Origin: Amoebidium appalachense
Taxonomy: Eukaryota > Ichthyosporea
DNA length: 64,000 nt
Assembly: GCA_963693365.1 (NCBI GenBank)
Contig: CAVNZM010000006.1
Span: forward strand, 868,001 to 932,000
Direction: 5' to 3'
Position numbers and translations under genes: made by a program. This document shows, in pieces, positions 1 through 9,922 of this stretch. How positions within the stretch are numbered: position 1 is the stretch's first letter; every line of letters begins with the position of its first letter. The notes under the pieces were generated by a model, which made no database searches, was not told the origin of the DNA, and saw nothing but the letters and a program-made list of their open reading frames with translations.

Positions 1-161
1 CTCCGCATGTACTTGATGAGGAAACGTGAGTACACCCGCTTTCTCTCGCTGTCCTTGTAAGTTGTTGCATTTCTACTCTGCTTTCTGAGACGGATATACT
101 CGCGTGCCATTTTTGCCATTTTCTCTGGAGCCTCATTGGTTACGTCTTCAACATGCCTCAT
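1..161 (-). CDS. 5' end of an unidentified ORF running off the window
   Basis: Reading the minus strand from an ATG at 161 gives 53 uninterrupted codons to the window edge. The peptide starts MRHVEDVTNEAPEKMAKM and continues as a basic, charged, low-hydrophobicity stretch (many Arg/Lys, several Tyr) with no simple repeat, so it looks like genuine coding sequence. I recognise no family. It lies upstream of the retroelement fragments and could be the start of a host gene or of a transposon ORF. No splice donor is obvious before the edge. Only the open frame and composition are seen; function is unknown. Confidence 0.35.
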   Translation of the reverse strand, partial: MRHVEDVTNEAPEKMAKMAREYIRLRKQSRNATTYKDSERKRVYSRFLIKYMR

Positions 162-548
162 TTTTTTTCCTGGACCCAAGACTGGTTAATTGTACATGTG
201 ATTAATAATATATTTTTGGAACCCACCCAAAGTTGCTAAATTAATGTAAAAAAAATGCAGCCTGCAAGACCGTGCTGGCTGGTGCCGTCCCACGTGCGCC
301 GATTGCCAGGTTGTAAACTCCGTATATTATATACGAAATGCGGAGATTCTGAAGGGGGTTTACGCTGTTTACTCGAGGCAAAGAGAACCAGTCTCAGGTA
401 TGGGGGGGGGGTTTTGCTCGGAATATCCCCTCAGCGGTATATCATGATCACGTACATAGATGTCGGGTGGTGACTATATATCAGGGTTTACTTTCTCTAC
501 GAGACACCATAAAGACTACAAGGAGAAATCAATTAGTTGGGGTTCCCC

Positions 549-550
<2 letters not shown>
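162..550. other. Intergenic segment with a dispersed 31-bp repeat copy
   Basis: No convincing gene. It holds a near-palindrome around 320-335 (cgtatattatatacg) and, at 354-384, one copy of a 31-bp sequence (gggtttacgctgtttactcg and following bases) found again in the same orientation at 27252-27282. Confidence 0.5.
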
Positions 551-581
<31 letters not shown>

Positions 582-613
582 GGGCTCCCCTTGGGACACT
601 CGGTATCAGCTGG

Positions 614-686
<73 letters not shown>

Positions 687-1933
687 TGTTTGTGTGTGTG
701 TGTGCGCGTGCGCTATAATTTTGTAGTGATGTGTTTCTCAAGCCAATCAATACATCTAATAAACAGGTCGTAGTTACGCGTGTTTAGTATAAAATCAAGG
801 ATGTTGTAATTTACAGGTAGGCTATCTTTCTGGGTGTCTGTTGTGAATGTGACGTGTGTGTGTTGCGGTATTATGTGGTCTATCAAACTACATTTGGCGA
901 TACATGACCGGTTAAACTGGTGTGTGTGTGTGTTGTTTGGGCATGCAAATGATGCCACCTTATACTTATTAGATCTCCACTGTATAGCACGTGTACAGTA
1001 AAAGCGTGGTAATTGATCAATAATACCATCAGCTAGAGAAAGACCAGTTCTACAGGAAGGTAATATGTATTTAGGTGTTATACATTTGCGAGTGCCATAT
1101 TTGGCAATATGGTTGAGGCGGTCAGTATATATAAAACGAGACATAAGGCTTAGTTTTTCAAGGTGTATGCTTTCATCGAGTCTAGTGTCGTGTGGTATCT
1201 TTTTCCATTTGTTATATTGCGTGATTATCTTGTGATTGTGTACATGTTTAATAAGTAAGTGGCAGTCCAAAGTCACACACACACTATTGCGGGGTTTATT
1301 TGTATTTGTGCCCAGGGGAGAAGGGGAGAGAGAGGGGAGGAAAGAGGGGAGAGGTGAGGAGGGGACAGGTCGGATAGAGAAGAGAGGGTGGGAGGGCAAA
1401 TACTTCTTTAAGCGGCTTATGTGCTTATTGAATTTCAGCGCGAGATAGGATACTCTAGCAGCTATTGGGACCAGACCATATATCGAGAGCGTTACAGGCC
1501 CAGGTTTACAACAGTTGTTAGATAGAAAGGAGGCAACTTCTGCTTCAAGGAAATTTGCCAAGGGTTTAAGCGCTCTAGTTCTCTCTTTCTTGATCCAAGC
1601 GGCGAGAAGGGGTAAACCATATTCACATGCCGGGAAGACAAAAGTGCGAATAAATGTAAGTCTAATAGAAGGATGGAGGGGTGTGTCTTTAAAAATATTA
1701 GCCGAGAAGAAAGCTAACCGCTTACGAGCCAACTCTACCCTCTTTTCGACCATATGGGGAAACATAACACCAACAGAATCAACCGGAACACCAAGATATT
1801 TGTATTCTGGAACTATAGGTACAGGTTTAGATGATAATGTAAATGTGTGTAAATTGTTAGCTATATCAGGTACAAGAACACCACATTTGTCTATGTTAAG
1901 GATCATAAGGTTTGCCTTGGGGGTAAACCACAC
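551..1933 (-). mobile_element. 5'-truncated non-LTR (LINE-type) retrotransposon tail
   Basis: A minus-strand frame of about 400 codons (1933 down to the stop at 713) encodes the C-terminal part of a LINE-type reverse transcriptase protein. The marker is the segment IDKCGVLV...EYKYLGVPVD, typical of the region after the RT palm/thumb, followed by FVFPACEYGLPLL. The frame begins without an ATG (GTG at the track edge) and a TAA lies just upstream, as expected of a 5'-truncated insertion. The last 60 residues (ILDFILNTRNYDLFIRCIDW) resemble the end of the ORF at 2996-3418. Downstream on the same strand come a long (CA)n tract and about 25 As (T-run on the plus strand, 551-577), consistent with a 3' UTR and A-tail. 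The RT catalytic YxDD region is absent, so this copy cannot be autonomous. Confidence 0.75.
614..706. repeat. (GT)n microsatellite
   Basis: Almost pure GT dinucleotides on the plus strand with a few TTTG interruptions, lying in the 3' UTR of the minus-strand LINE fragment. Confidence 0.95.
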
Positions 1934-2995
1934 GTTTGCTTAATGCGGAAGTCCCATATTCGGATAGTTGAGGAATTTACCCTCCTCTGTTTTCCGCAAA
2001 TCTTGAAATATGCAAGTTACACCATCGGTTGTACATCCACCTAAGCCACCAGCCACAAGCGCCGTGCCGGTTGTCGGCCTGCACCAAATTTGACATGGTC
2101 GTACAGCACACCGATTACATTCCCCTGTTTTTTTCCCACTGAAAAAACTTCACTCTGGCCCATATTACGTTCCTCCAAAATCCATCATACACGTCGGAGC
2201 GTCCACATTTTCGCGCCCCGGCAGCCACTGCAATGAGCCAATGACTGTATCCTCTCCTCCAATCAGATCGCGCCGGTCTGCAGGGGGGGGATTACGAAAA
2301 AACGTCGTAATTACGATTAACGAAAAGACCCCGATACGAATAAGGTTAGGGTGCCGTCGTAACAGCTTTCGTATCAGATATATAACAAAAAGAAACGCTT
2401 TAAGGCCCCCTAATATCTAACTGTACCTGATTTTTTCAATATTTCTGTTCAAGAACATATCTACAGCGCTTCTCATGAGCAATATCGAACCCCGACAAGT
2501 ATCCAGGGCTTCTAATGTTGCGATACTTAATTTGTAAAAATGCGTATTTTGAGTTTTGTGACTGGAGGGGCGTTTTTAGCTGGGCTTGCAGATCCCCAAG
2601 AACCCCCATTACGATTAAGAAACTGTCCGTTACGATTGGCCAAAGGACAATACGGTTAAGCTGGCCAACCCCAGCCCAACCCTGCCGGTCTGCCCATGCC
2701 AAATTCCTGCCTAGATCCGGCTCGAAGGCCGCTCAGATCCAGCACCGTCAATTGCAACGGACGGACGACGTCCTAAAACATAAAAACGCCCTTCGGAGCG
2801 TTGGGTGCAAGCTTAGGGTTGGCAAACAAACGCACACGTGGAGGGTTTACACACTTTTTATTGCGTGGACACTGCCGGAGGCCCAGCCACATTCGACGGC
2901 CTACTGCGTTTTCCAGCGTAGCCAATTAAATGCAGCCAGTGACATATGTACATGCTAGGCAACAATGAGCGCCATCGTAGTATATGACACCCCTA
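1934..2995. other. Intergenic, no gene seen
   Basis: Moderate-complexity sequence with short frames only (2515-2958 and 2436-2702), which overlap on opposite strands and show no protein-like features. Poly-G at 2281-2288 is the only tract. I see nothing I can name. Confidence 0.4.
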
Positions 2996-3418
2996 TTACA
3001 TAATAAAGGGCCCGTCAGAGGCTAGCATCGGTAGCTCCGAAAGAAAGTTAAGGCACCGGATCACAATATCATACTGTGCAGCATTAATAAGGTGATCTAG
3101 GATAGTCATCTTAAAACGGATATATTGAGGAAGAGAGGAAGAAAAGAGAATAAAACCGCCAATAACCTCCGGTTCTAATACGTTAGCTAACAGGTTGCAC
3201 CTATTGATAGATATGCAGCCGCGAGTAAACCGCCCCCCACACATATTACACATACGAGCAGGAGACACCAGAAACCGATTACACCGCCAATCCATAATCA
3301 TCTTTGCGTTTTTACACCACACCACATTACGAATAAACGAATCTATGTATGAACGAGACTCTCCAACCGTATCCGCCATATAGGCTACTAGTAGTTGGTG
3401 TTTTTGCGGTCCTAACAC
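2996..3418 (-). mobile_element. Second LINE ORF2 C-terminal fragment
   Basis: A 140-codon minus-strand frame ends in SLPQYIRFKMTILDHLINAA and then YDIVIRCLNFLSEL, matching the tail of the upstream LINE fragment (TILDHLINAAQYDIVIRCL against NILDFILNTRNYDLFIRCI). It also holds a Cys cluster (CNMCGGRF...GCISINRC), suggestive of the C-terminal zinc-knuckle region of many LINE ORF2 proteins. No RT core is present. The 5' boundary sits next to an inverted copy of part of the same sequence at 3728-3769. It is a relic fragment of the same or a sister family. Confidence 0.6.
3330..3371 (-). repeat. Left arm of a 42-bp inverted repeat (LINE fragment)
   Basis: cgaataaacgaatctatgta and the following bases, inside the LINE ORF (encoding ESRSYIDSFIR on the minus strand), recur as the reverse complement at 3728-3769 with one mismatch. 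Confidence 0.85.
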
Positions 3419-3727
3419 CGGAAGGGACTCAACACGTAGAGTAAAAAGATATCATCAGCCATAGACTTGAAACTATTCATATTCACACTATGATCTAGCC
3501 GTACCTCCGGTGGGGTCGCCAGCCATTCCACATAACGCTCGGCAAACATGGACGTTCATTTGCAAACCCTATACACTGCCAACCCTAGCTACCTACATAC
3601 GACCATTTGGGCGCTCTCCCTACTATACTACACAGGCCCGTGCTGTTTTCGGCGTATCTGATCTCGCATCCGTCTGACACAGCCGGATCAATCATTTCCG
3701 AGCTATGTAAAAAAAACCCACCCAGGA

Positions 3728-3769
3728 TACGGTTAGAGAGTCTCGTTCATACATAGATTCGTTTATTCG
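3728..3769 (+). repeat. Right arm of a 42-bp inverted repeat (LINE fragment)
   Basis: The same ESRSYIDSFIR-coding sequence as at 3330-3371, but in plus orientation, flanked by unrelated sequence. It looks like an inverted 5' piece of the retroelement. Confidence 0.85.
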
Positions 3770-4560
3770 AACCCGCCCGCTACTCCTATCTCTACGTTGT
3801 ACACCCATCAGGCTGGGTCGAGGACGGACCAGCTTATCAAGGTTGCCCCAGCAGGCGGCATTTGGGGCTAGTTCAAAGGACGGGTTTCAATGCTTCACAG
3901 GCGCCACTGGGATTGTCGTTGTCAAAAATTTATTAGGGCCGCCTTGGTCGAGGAGCTTCTTTTTCATGCATACACCGCCAGTGTGACAAAATGGCCAACT
4001 TGTCGTACCATTGGATTAGGGCCTTGCAGAAGTTGGGGACCGAGACTCTCTTGCTCTCTTTTGGTGAAACATAGGAAATGGACCTTTTGAAAGATGGAGC
4101 CAAATAAAAGCTGTCCTACGGGCCTTGTTGACAGCAGAAGCAGTTAATGTACCATCAACGGGTTGAGACCTGGCTTGATGTGCAGTTGGGGCGGTCACTG
4201 TCTTTCACCTGCGAGTCCCAAGAAGGGGAGCATGTCTTCCTTGGCGGACTCGTTCTCCCACGCTCACTCGTGCTGAGGTATTCTAGATATCATGATCCTC
4301 GTCACGAACCTACACATCTTTCTTTGCTTTCTCGAGTCTCTGTTGAGCAGGGTGAAAACCTGAAAAGGACTCTCACTAGCCAACCCTCGGCACTCACACC
4401 AACCCCCCTTCGCTTTCTTCTTTCCTATCTCTGCCTAAACCCTCTTTGCCTCAATTTAGATCTCTGTCGTGGGCCCTCTCCCCACTCTCCCTCTCTTTTA
4501 TATTACCCCTCTCCTTGCTTCTCGCTCTGCTGTCCGACTTTCTCTCGCACACGGCATCTA
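3770..4560. other. Unclassified segment, possible pseudogene remnant
   Basis: Protein-like stretches can be read in the plus strand (for example KMANLSYHWIRALQKLG near 3990-4040, then VETWLDVQLGRSLSF near 4165), but stop codons interrupt them. It may be a decayed transposon gene. I do not recognise a family. Confidence 0.25.
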
Positions 4561-4580
4561 CATTTTCAGCGTTCTCAAAG

Positions 4581-4629
4581 TCTCCCTCCCTCCCTCCCTC
4601 CCTCCCTCCCACTCTCTCTCCCTCCCTCC

Positions 4630-4666
<37 letters not shown>

Positions 4667-4960
4667 CTCTCTCTCCCTGCCTTCCCTCCCCCCTCCCTCC
4701 CTCCCTCCCTCTCTCTCTCTCTCTCTCTCTCCCCCCCCCCCCCCTCTCTCCCTGCCCTCCCTCCCTCCCTCCCTCCCTCTCTCTCTCTCTCTCCCCATCT
4801 CTCTCTCTCCCTCCCTCCCTCCCTCCTTTTCCCTCTCTCTCTTCCCTTCCCGGCCTTTTATCCTCCTTTCTCTCTTCCTCTCCGGATCCCTCCTAGCTCT
4901 CTCTCTCTCACTTTCTCTATCTCCCTACTTACCTCCCTCGCTCACTCTCTCTCGCATCTA
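4581..4960. repeat. (CCCT)n/(CT)n microsatellite block
   Basis: About 380 bp of CCCT, CT and C runs. The long Ser/Leu/Pro frames across it are repeat artefacts. Confidence 0.95.
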
Positions 4961-5470
4961 CCACGCCCTGGTGCTGCTCTCCCTCCTTGTTTCGCGCGCT
5001 ACCTGCCTGGCTGCCTTTCTTTTGTGTGCGCATGTGTTGATATTCCAGTATGTACGCGTAATCCCCCACCTTTTTCTTTCCGATCCCTTTCACCTCATTC
5101 ACCATTTTGTTCCTTCCCTGCTTCTTCCCTCTTCGTTCTCTTGTTTCCTACTCGTCTCGTACTTTTCCACCCAACAAGCAGCCGACCGGTACCTGTATGA
5201 TATGTATACCTGGGCTCACCAACACAGGAGCCAATGTTTCCAGGTTGCCCAGATCGACCAGTAAGGCGCGCCCCAATTCAAGAAAAGCTGCATTTTCAAG
5301 CTTTACACACAGTAACACAGGCAGAGTGGGAATGCCAATTTATAAGCCTTTTGACTCGTGTGTAAGCGCTCCTGCAGCACTCTTCCGATAGCTTTATTTG
5401 ATAAAGTAGCAATGGTGACTTAAAAAACCACCAGCTCGCACACACTTGAAAAAAACGAACGTCAGTAACT

Positions 5471-5534
5471 TAGTCACAGCCGGATCCAACTGCAGCTACA
5501 AAAGAGTAGTCACAGCCGGATCCAACTGCAGCTA
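5471..5534. repeat. 27-bp tandem duplication
   Basis: agtcacagccggatccaact gcagcta occurs twice, at 5471-5497 and 5508-5534, identical, separated by 10 bp. Confidence 0.9.
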
Positions 5535-5890
5535 GTTTTGCCGTAATAGCAGGTTGCGTAATAACGTCCGCAGTGTCCAACATTTAAAGCGTCTTACAGA
5601 GAGCATACATCAGCTGCAGCATGCAAAATGCAGGATGAAGTGGCCTAAAAGAGCACAAAACAGTCCACAGAAGCAACAAAAGGCGAGCGCGGAACGGCAA
5701 AAACAGGCAGGTCGGGCTCCCTAGTTAGCGCCAACTTGGCCAAACCACATACATGCCTGCAGTCGAGCTGAACCCACGGTCAACTTAACGTTCATATAAT
5801 CATGGATTTCGCCGGGGCCGACCGCGTATGATTGGCTGGCGAGATGTCCAAAACAATCTGAAAAAGGTTAAATATGACTGACTCCAAAAT

Positions 5891-6423
5891 GTTTCGATTC
5901 GTGTCAAAAGCCAGATTGCCAGATTGCCAGATTATAAACCGCCTCGCCAAAAATGGTTATTCGTCGATCAATCGAATCGGAACGTAAAATTTAAACAACA
6001 TTTTAAGGCCAGATTCAATTTGACCCCTCTTCCAGATTCCAGAATCTGGCGACCCCCCCCCCCCTTCCAGATTGCCAGATTGACCCTGCGCCTTACGATT
6101 GGCCACGCCAGCACCATATAAAGTTCGTATCCAATCCTAGGCGTTTTGCCTTATTAGTATAGCTTTCCAGAAATGCATAAAACTTGGTAATAAATGCCCA
6201 TTTAACAAAATAAAAATTATTTAAATAATATTTCAAAACTATTATTGTTCATTAAGATAAGCCAAGATATTCTATTACCGCGCAAAATGGCAAGTGCCTT
6301 CTTGACCCAAAAAGCTAGATTTTAGCGCTACAAGAACCGGACCGAAATCTAGCCTTTCTGGAATGCCATCGAAATTCTGGCATTCTGGCAATCTGGCAAT
6401 CTGGCTTTTCACACGAATCGAAC
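5891..6423. mobile_element. Fold-back (MITE-like) element with ~40-bp terminal inverted repeats
   Basis: The left end (5891-5930: gtttcgattcgtgtcaaaag then repeated ccagattg) is the reverse complement of the right end (6384-6423), with two mismatches over about 40 bp. The arms are built from tandem CCAGATTG units, and more CCAGATT/AATCTGG copies lie inside (6005-6090, 6340-6385). Total length is about 530 bp with no ORF of note. AATG occurs at both borders and could be a target-site duplication, but that is weak. A fold-back or MITE-like non-autonomous DNA element is the simplest reading; a pure satellite-derived palindrome is the alternative. Confidence 0.65.
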
Positions 6424-7333
6424 CAATGACTGCTAGCGTGATTAGCTGCTGATCATGCATCTAGTTAGGCGCAAATGTGCGAACGTGAGCATCACGGATG
6501 TCGACGCGGCGGCTCGCATGCATCCAATGTACATGGCGACACCAGACATCACCAGGCCGGCGAAAAGTGATAAGCGTCCACCAGTGAATACATCGTTATA
6601 TCACTGATGTAGGGCAACGCGGTGATCATAAACTTGAGGACACCGCCGGCGCGTGATACTAATATATGTATAACATGGGGGTCAAATGTCGCACAAATTG
6701 CTCCCCTCGTCAAACAAACGCTTGAAATAAGGAGTAAATAACCTTTTTGAATTTTCTTCAGTGTGAAATTTTTATCACCCGTTTTGTTCTGGAGCTATTA
6801 CACTTCGAACTTTCATATGAACCTTGGCCCGGAAAACGTACTGCAGTTTCGCGGCCATTTTTGTTTTGGCTGTATAACGAGAAATAATGAAGTTATAATT
6901 TTTTCACACTGAGTGTTTCTTTATTATACTTTTATCTGAATTCTGAGCCAAAAAAACCTACGTTAGAAGCACTTCTAGCGACATTTCACCCCCCTGGTGC
7001 ACCCTTGATTTGCATATGAGCCCGGCCGGGAATCGATCGTCCGGCGCAATTCCATGATTACATGATTACATGAACTTTAAAAAAACAAACATATCACAAA
7101 TTGGTGGAAAATCCTGTTCCTATATTTGTGCGGCTTTCAGGCGCGTTGAAGCCACCAATCACGTTTGAGCTTGGGTATGTGCTGTTTTTGACAACACTTG
7201 ACATGATCAAAATGTCGGAACTTCAGCTAGGCTGAGCTATATCGACAAGAAGGAAAGTAAAGTAAGCTTACCAACATGCTCGTGCCTTCCCGCGACCCTT
7301 AGCCTCTAGCTACTCCCCAGACCCACACCCACC
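6424..7333. other. Intergenic upstream of the HAD gene
   Basis: AT-rich, moderately complex sequence without homopolymer tracts and without protein-like frames. The last 100 bp would contain the promoter and 5' UTR of the HAD gene; no clear TATA box is visible. Confidence 0.4.
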
Positions 7334-8035
7334 ATGGCCCACACAGCTGCACGCCGCGTGCTTGCCTTTGATGTCTACGGCACCCTCATAGACACGGCCG
7401 GGGTTACGGCCGCGCTGGTGCCTTTTGTGGGCAGCCAAGAAAAGGCCGCCCAGTTTGCCACCTTTTGGCGCGAAAAGCAGCTCGAATACAGCTTCAGACG
7501 GGCACTGATGAAGAGCTACGTGGATTTTTCCGTGTGCACGAAACATGGCCTTCTGTACACCGCACAGAGGCTGGGTGTGCACTTGGGGGAGGCAGACATC
7601 GAGGCTCTCATGGGTGTGTACAAGGTACTCCCTGCCTTCCCTGACGCAGTTGACGGGGTGAAGAGGCTACAGGAGAAGGGCTTCACGTGCGTGGCTTTCT
7701 CAAACGGCCGCGAGGACGACGTTCGGGGGCTGCTTTCCAACGGTCAAATTTCGGGACTGTTTAGTGATGTTGTGAGTCTGATGGATATCCAAACATACAA
7801 GCCAGACCCTGCCGCGTACGCCTACTGCCAACAGAGAACAGGCGGGACGGCTACCAGTGACAAGATGCTTATTTCGGGCAACCCCTTTGATGTGCTGGGT
7901 GCCATGAATGCTGGGTGGAAAGGTGCTTGGGTGCAGCGGTCACCAGCAAACCTGTTTGACCCGTGGGGCAGTGTACCCAACTACCTCGTCAAGAGCCTCA
8001 GTGAGCTGGCAGACACACTCATAGCAGAGCTGTAG
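7334..8035 (+). CDS. HAD-superfamily (S)-2-haloacid dehalogenase type II
   Basis: Single-exon gene of 233 residues, the usual length for L-2-haloacid dehalogenases, which hydrolyse the C-halogen bond of short 2-haloalkanoates through an aspartyl ester. All the expected residues can be seen: the nucleophile in AFDVYGTL (Asp13, Thr17), the substrate-binding region FWREKQLEYSF (Arg46), SNG (Ser123, Asn124), YKPDPAAY (Lys156, Tyr162) and ISGNPFDVLGA (Ser181, Asn183, Asp186). The cap domain sits between residues 20 and 100. ACCATGGCC around the start is a good eukaryotic initiation context. There is no signal peptide, so the product is probably cytosolic. No intron, and no homopolymer tracts inside. 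The close match to the bacterial enzyme class and the missing introns make acquisition from bacteria possible. The natural substrate could differ from haloacids, as in many eukaryotic members. Confidence 0.9.
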   Translation: MAHTAARRVLAFDVYGTLIDTAGVTAALVPFVGSQEKAAQFATFWREKQLEYSFRRALMKSYVDFSVCTKHGLLYTAQRLGVHLGEADIEALMGVYKVLPAFPDAVDGVKRLQEKGFTCVAFSNGREDDVRGLLSNGQISGLFSDVVSLMDIQTYKPDPAAYAYCQQRTGGTATSDKMLISGNPFDVLGAMNAGWKGAWVQRSPANLFDPWGSVPNYLVKSLSELADTLIAEL

Positions 8036-9922
8036 GGGTTCCCGTTCTCGTGTTGGCTGGGCCGATTAGGAGGAATAGTATGGCAGGGTAGCAAGCAGGA
8101 TGGCGAAAGAGGAGAAGATATTTCCACCAGGTGTGTATTGGTTGTCAGCTTGTACTATGGGAGGTATGGGAAGACAGAGCTGCAAAAAGAGTACGTTGCC
8201 GGGAGGGCAAGGCAGCAACAGTATAGGTAGTCGGCCATTTCGGTCACCGATATATATCAGTTCTTGCAGCTATTTTGTTTAGCAGCCCGGTGCGATAGCT
8301 TCCGTAGTGACGAAAGAAATGCTGCTTTAGGGTGTACTTAGGGTGCGTGTATATGCTTCTGTATACATGATTCTGCTGCGGAGATGTTTACTGAGAAAAT
8401 TGCGCGAGTGCCATCTGACACAATTTCCGATCATACCTGCCGAGTTTCCTCATTACTCTCTTTTGAAGGCTTTCCGCCACACTAGGTGCCCCATATAACC
8501 ATTGACATTTCCGTCCAAGAACCAGAGCAGGTGCATGTTTTTGAAGCTATAACTACAGGAATGCATACTCGCGCTTCCCATGATATTTTGTTAGTTAATC
8601 TGCCGGACAATTCTCGACAAAAAGGGAACCGTTGGATGCTGTACCTCGCTCTGAAAGTTTAATTTCAGAACTTCGTTTGTTAGTACTAGTGTGGGCGCAT
8701 GGTGTAAACGTGTGGGAGGAAGGGCGGTGACATGCATGTGCTATTGTGCGGAATCATGCGTGAGCCTTTTGAATGTAACGTTCCTGTGGGTTACGCGGTG
8801 TCTGCTGTGTTTGCGCATCCGCTTGTGCGCGGATCCCGTGCGTGGCACCTGTTTATTTGTACAGGGTCAGATCTGCTCTGGCTGCCATACAGATCCGGAA
8901 GTTCTGTGGAGAAAAGGCTACAAAAAGTGGGGATGAAAGGTGGGGGTGGGTTGTGTGTGCTCGCGGGGAAGGCGGGGGGGGGGGGGAAGGTAGGGAGGTA
9001 GCCCGGCCCTTTCATGTATACTACAAGGCTGCTTGGCTCTTCTGAAAAGAAGATGCCGCTGCATGGAAATGTGGCCCTGGACGGGCCATTTGGTGATGAG
9101 GGCACAAGTTGTGATGCCCCTTGGTATATATTTGTTCCTTCAGATCTGAAGTGCACGTTGCAGTTGCAATCGACTTGGCCATGACTGCCCTCTGCACTTG
9201 CGTATGTATGCCTACGTCCCTGTTTCACGGGCTGCACTGATGATGACAATCTCAAGGTGCCTCGGACACATGTCCCTTTCCTGCCTCGTGAAAGCTCGTG
9301 TCACTCGTGACTCCTTGTTGATTCAATCGATTTGTATGAGCGAGATATACGGGAGTTACCCCGTACACTAGAGCCCCCCTCATCCTCATAGGCCCCCCTA
9401 TATAGCCTTGCTACACGCCCGCTCTCTCTCAGATTGTCATAGATCTCGCCCAGATTGTCACATAGATTCTCTCCTTCTGACCTTCCCTCTTGTTGTCGTG
9501 TCTGACGTGTACTACGCGCTGCCGAGTGTGCAATACAGGCGACTGCCACCTACGCACAGGTCCGTGTCCCTCTTTGCCTGTCTTGCCCACTTGCTAGCGT
9601 GCCGCGTAGCACGTTCATACAGATTGGATCTAGGCAGGATCTAGGACGAGCAGTGTAACCAATCAAAATAAATTAAGTAACTATTTGACGAATTAAAAAG
9701 TAGAATATTCAATAAGTTGCAAGTTGCTTTTTTTTGGGGGACAACCAAGATCTTTGGAACGCGGACTGGAGACCTTGCAGCCAAGAGTTTGTCAGTTGGT
9801 CTGTCTGTGTGGCAAAATTTTTGTGTTCAAGTTTCAATGGTAGTTCAAGGTGGTTTGATAGCAGAGTGTAGGTGTATGTGTCAAGTTATAGAGTGTAGCG
9901 AGATAGAGAGACAGAACTGAAA
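8036..9922. other. Intergenic between the HAD and SMP genes
   Basis: Contains the HAD 3' flank, short chance frames, a poly-G run at 8976-8988 and, at about 9402-9407, a TATATA motif that could belong to the SMP gene promoter or an upstream exon. The 250 bp before 9923 show no splice acceptor joined to the ATG. I see no further gene. Confidence 0.4.

Noticed and set aside
2345-2352. TTAGGG telomere-like motif
   Set aside because: A single copy (aaggttagggtg), not an array.
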